DNA from: an uncultured Oscillochloris sp.
GTDB taxonomy: Bacteria > Chloroflexota > Chloroflexia > Chloroflexales > Chloroflexaceae
Direction: 5' to 3'
NCBI GenBank assembly: GCA_903877945.1
Contig: CAIRFY010000688.1
Span: 1 to 6,513 of the forward strand
Length of the DNA: 6,513 nt
Positions within the stretch are counted from its first letter, which is position 1; every line of letters starts with the position of its first letter. The notes beneath the pieces were generated by a model. It searched no databases. It was not told where the DNA came from and worked only from the letters and a program-made list of their open reading frames with translations. Position numbers and translations under genes: made by a program. This document shows positions 5,091 to 6,513 of this stretch, piece by piece.

Positions 5091-5270
5091 ACTCTCCGTT
5101 CGTTCAACGTAACGGCGTTCCTTTTGCGGTCGTGCATTTTTCCTGTGTCTTTCTGTGTGCTTCTGTGGCAAAGTCTGTCGTACGAGGGAGAGGGAGTTGG
5201 GAGGTAAGGATCATCGCGCTCAGCATGACATGTCGCCAGGATGCTTAAGAAGCTGTCTGAAAATATCACA

Positions 5271-5372
5271 TATAGCAATCCTCTTGGGGTTGTTGTGTGG
5301 AGTCAAGGCTTTAGCCGGATAAGGCCGCCTAAAGGCTCGACTCCTTTTCATAACCAGTTTAGGATTGCTATA
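5271..5372. mobile_element. MITE-like element with 12-bp terminal inverted repeats
   Basis: A 102-bp unit is bounded by TATAGCAATCCT (5271-5282) and its exact complement AGGATTGCTATA (5361-5372). An inner inverted repeat, GGAGTC (5299-5304)/GACTCC (5339-5344), with CTTTAG/CTAAAG inside, suggests a foldback structure. It has no coding capacity, and no clear target duplication is visible. Short TATAGCAATCCT-ended elements are typical of non-autonomous elements mobilised by a transposase encoded elsewhere; the family is not confirmed here. Confidence 0.65.
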
Positions 5373-5398
5373 GTCGCAGAGATGTGGGTAAAGATATG

Positions 5399-5440
5399 CC
5401 CCATCGGGGGGAGGCTGGCAGGGGGTGAGGGGGCCGGATC
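5399..5440. repeat. G-rich dispersed-repeat-like segment
   Basis: This segment has several G5-G6 tracts (cggggggaggctggcaggg and further), beginning with the small palindrome GCCCCATCGGGG. It resembles the C/G-tract repeat style of the elements in mod but is not a copy of them. It is non-coding and sits upstream of the tRNA promoter. Confidence 0.4.
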
Positions 5441-5477
5441 TGACTTTGCTCATGCCCTGGGCGGTATTGCGTTTTGG

Positions 5478-5506
5478 TTGACATCCATTTAGCTGTGCGC
5501 TATACT
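5478..5506 (+). promoter_or_regulatory. Sigma70-type promoter of the tRNA gene
   Basis: A perfect -35 TTGACA (5478-5483), a 17-nt spacer and the -10 TATACT (5501-5506) place the start near 5513, just before the mature tRNA 5' end at 5517. Strength and position fit a stable-RNA promoter. Confidence 0.85.
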
Positions 5507-5516
5507 GGCCGACGAT

Positions 5517-6513
<997 letters not shown>

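Larger units (their letters stand above)
4821..5270. other. Non-coding stretch upstream of mod
   Basis: No supported gene lies here; the short frames have no Shine-Dalgarno or recognisable content. It contains the mod leader and candidate promoter, a small inverted repeat GCCCAC (4925-4930)/GTGGGC (4951-4956), the TTTGCGTC inverted repeat, a T-rich stretch around 5125-5170 (cctgtgtctttctgtgtgc) resembling dispersed repeats of this type of genome, and AAGAAGCTGTCTGAAAA near 5247-5263, which resembles an IS terminus but has no partner in the window. Confidence 0.5.

Noticed and set aside
4884..5278. Several 70-107 codon frames on both strands
   Set aside because: They cover repeat-like non-coding DNA, overlap each other, and show no Shine-Dalgarno or known domain.

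Overview
The window looks like part of a GC-rich chromosome, and several traits point to Chloroflexota (Roseiflexus/Chloroflexus-like). These are long palindromic C-tract/G-tract repeats, TTTGCGTC-type intergenic repeats, a TATAGCAATCCT-ended MITE-like element, and toxin-antitoxin and IS605 flavours common in that phylum. This is inference from recognition only; no marker gene settles the taxonomy. Overall it reads as a decayed defence/mobile-element island beside a tRNA gene.

Left edge (1-504): the 3' end of an IS200/IS605-type tnpB with its right-end hairpin and probable omega-RNA. It sits inside a RelE/ParE-like toxin gene, which now stops in the element. Next to it is a 43-codon remnant that looks like the N-terminus of a type III-like restriction (Res) subunit.

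505-1124 (minus): a two-gene toxin-antitoxin module in toxin-first order, PIN-domain (VapC-like) toxin then Phd/YefM-like antitoxin. They overlap by 4 bp, and a very strong Shine-Dalgarno lies inside the toxin's last codons. The module lies between mod and the res remnant, all on one strand with short gaps, so it probably belongs to a former mod-toxin-antitoxin-res operon.

1155-4820 (minus): the centrepiece, a beta-class DNA methyltransferase of type III Mod type. Its AdoMet-binding motif I (FDAT/CGSGTT) is interrupted by a 380-residue in-frame intein. The intein has recognisable splicing blocks A, B, F and G and, where a LAGLIDADG domain would be usual, a DUF559 (Vsr/PD-(D/E)XK-like) nuclease domain. 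The intein's N-terminal splicing half is swollen by about 119 residues of translated palindromic repeat in two 61-residue units. A related single element is translated in the Mod C-terminal part. The presumed target-recognition region is much more AT-rich than its surroundings, suggesting replacement by transfer.

4821-5516: non-coding, with a plausible mod promoter, an inverted TTTGCGTC repeat, a 102-bp MITE-like element and a G-rich repeat. 5478-6513: a textbook sigma70 promoter, tRNA-Arg(CCG), and an intrinsic terminator that lies inside an opposing large serine recombinase gene. The recombinase's last 20 codons are antisense to the tRNA, which marks the tRNA as the likely boundary of an integrated element extending to the right.

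Together: the Mod probably methylates only after protein splicing, while its restriction partner has been lost here. The most noteworthy item is the Mod intein carrying a DUF559 nuclease and translated palindromic repeats.
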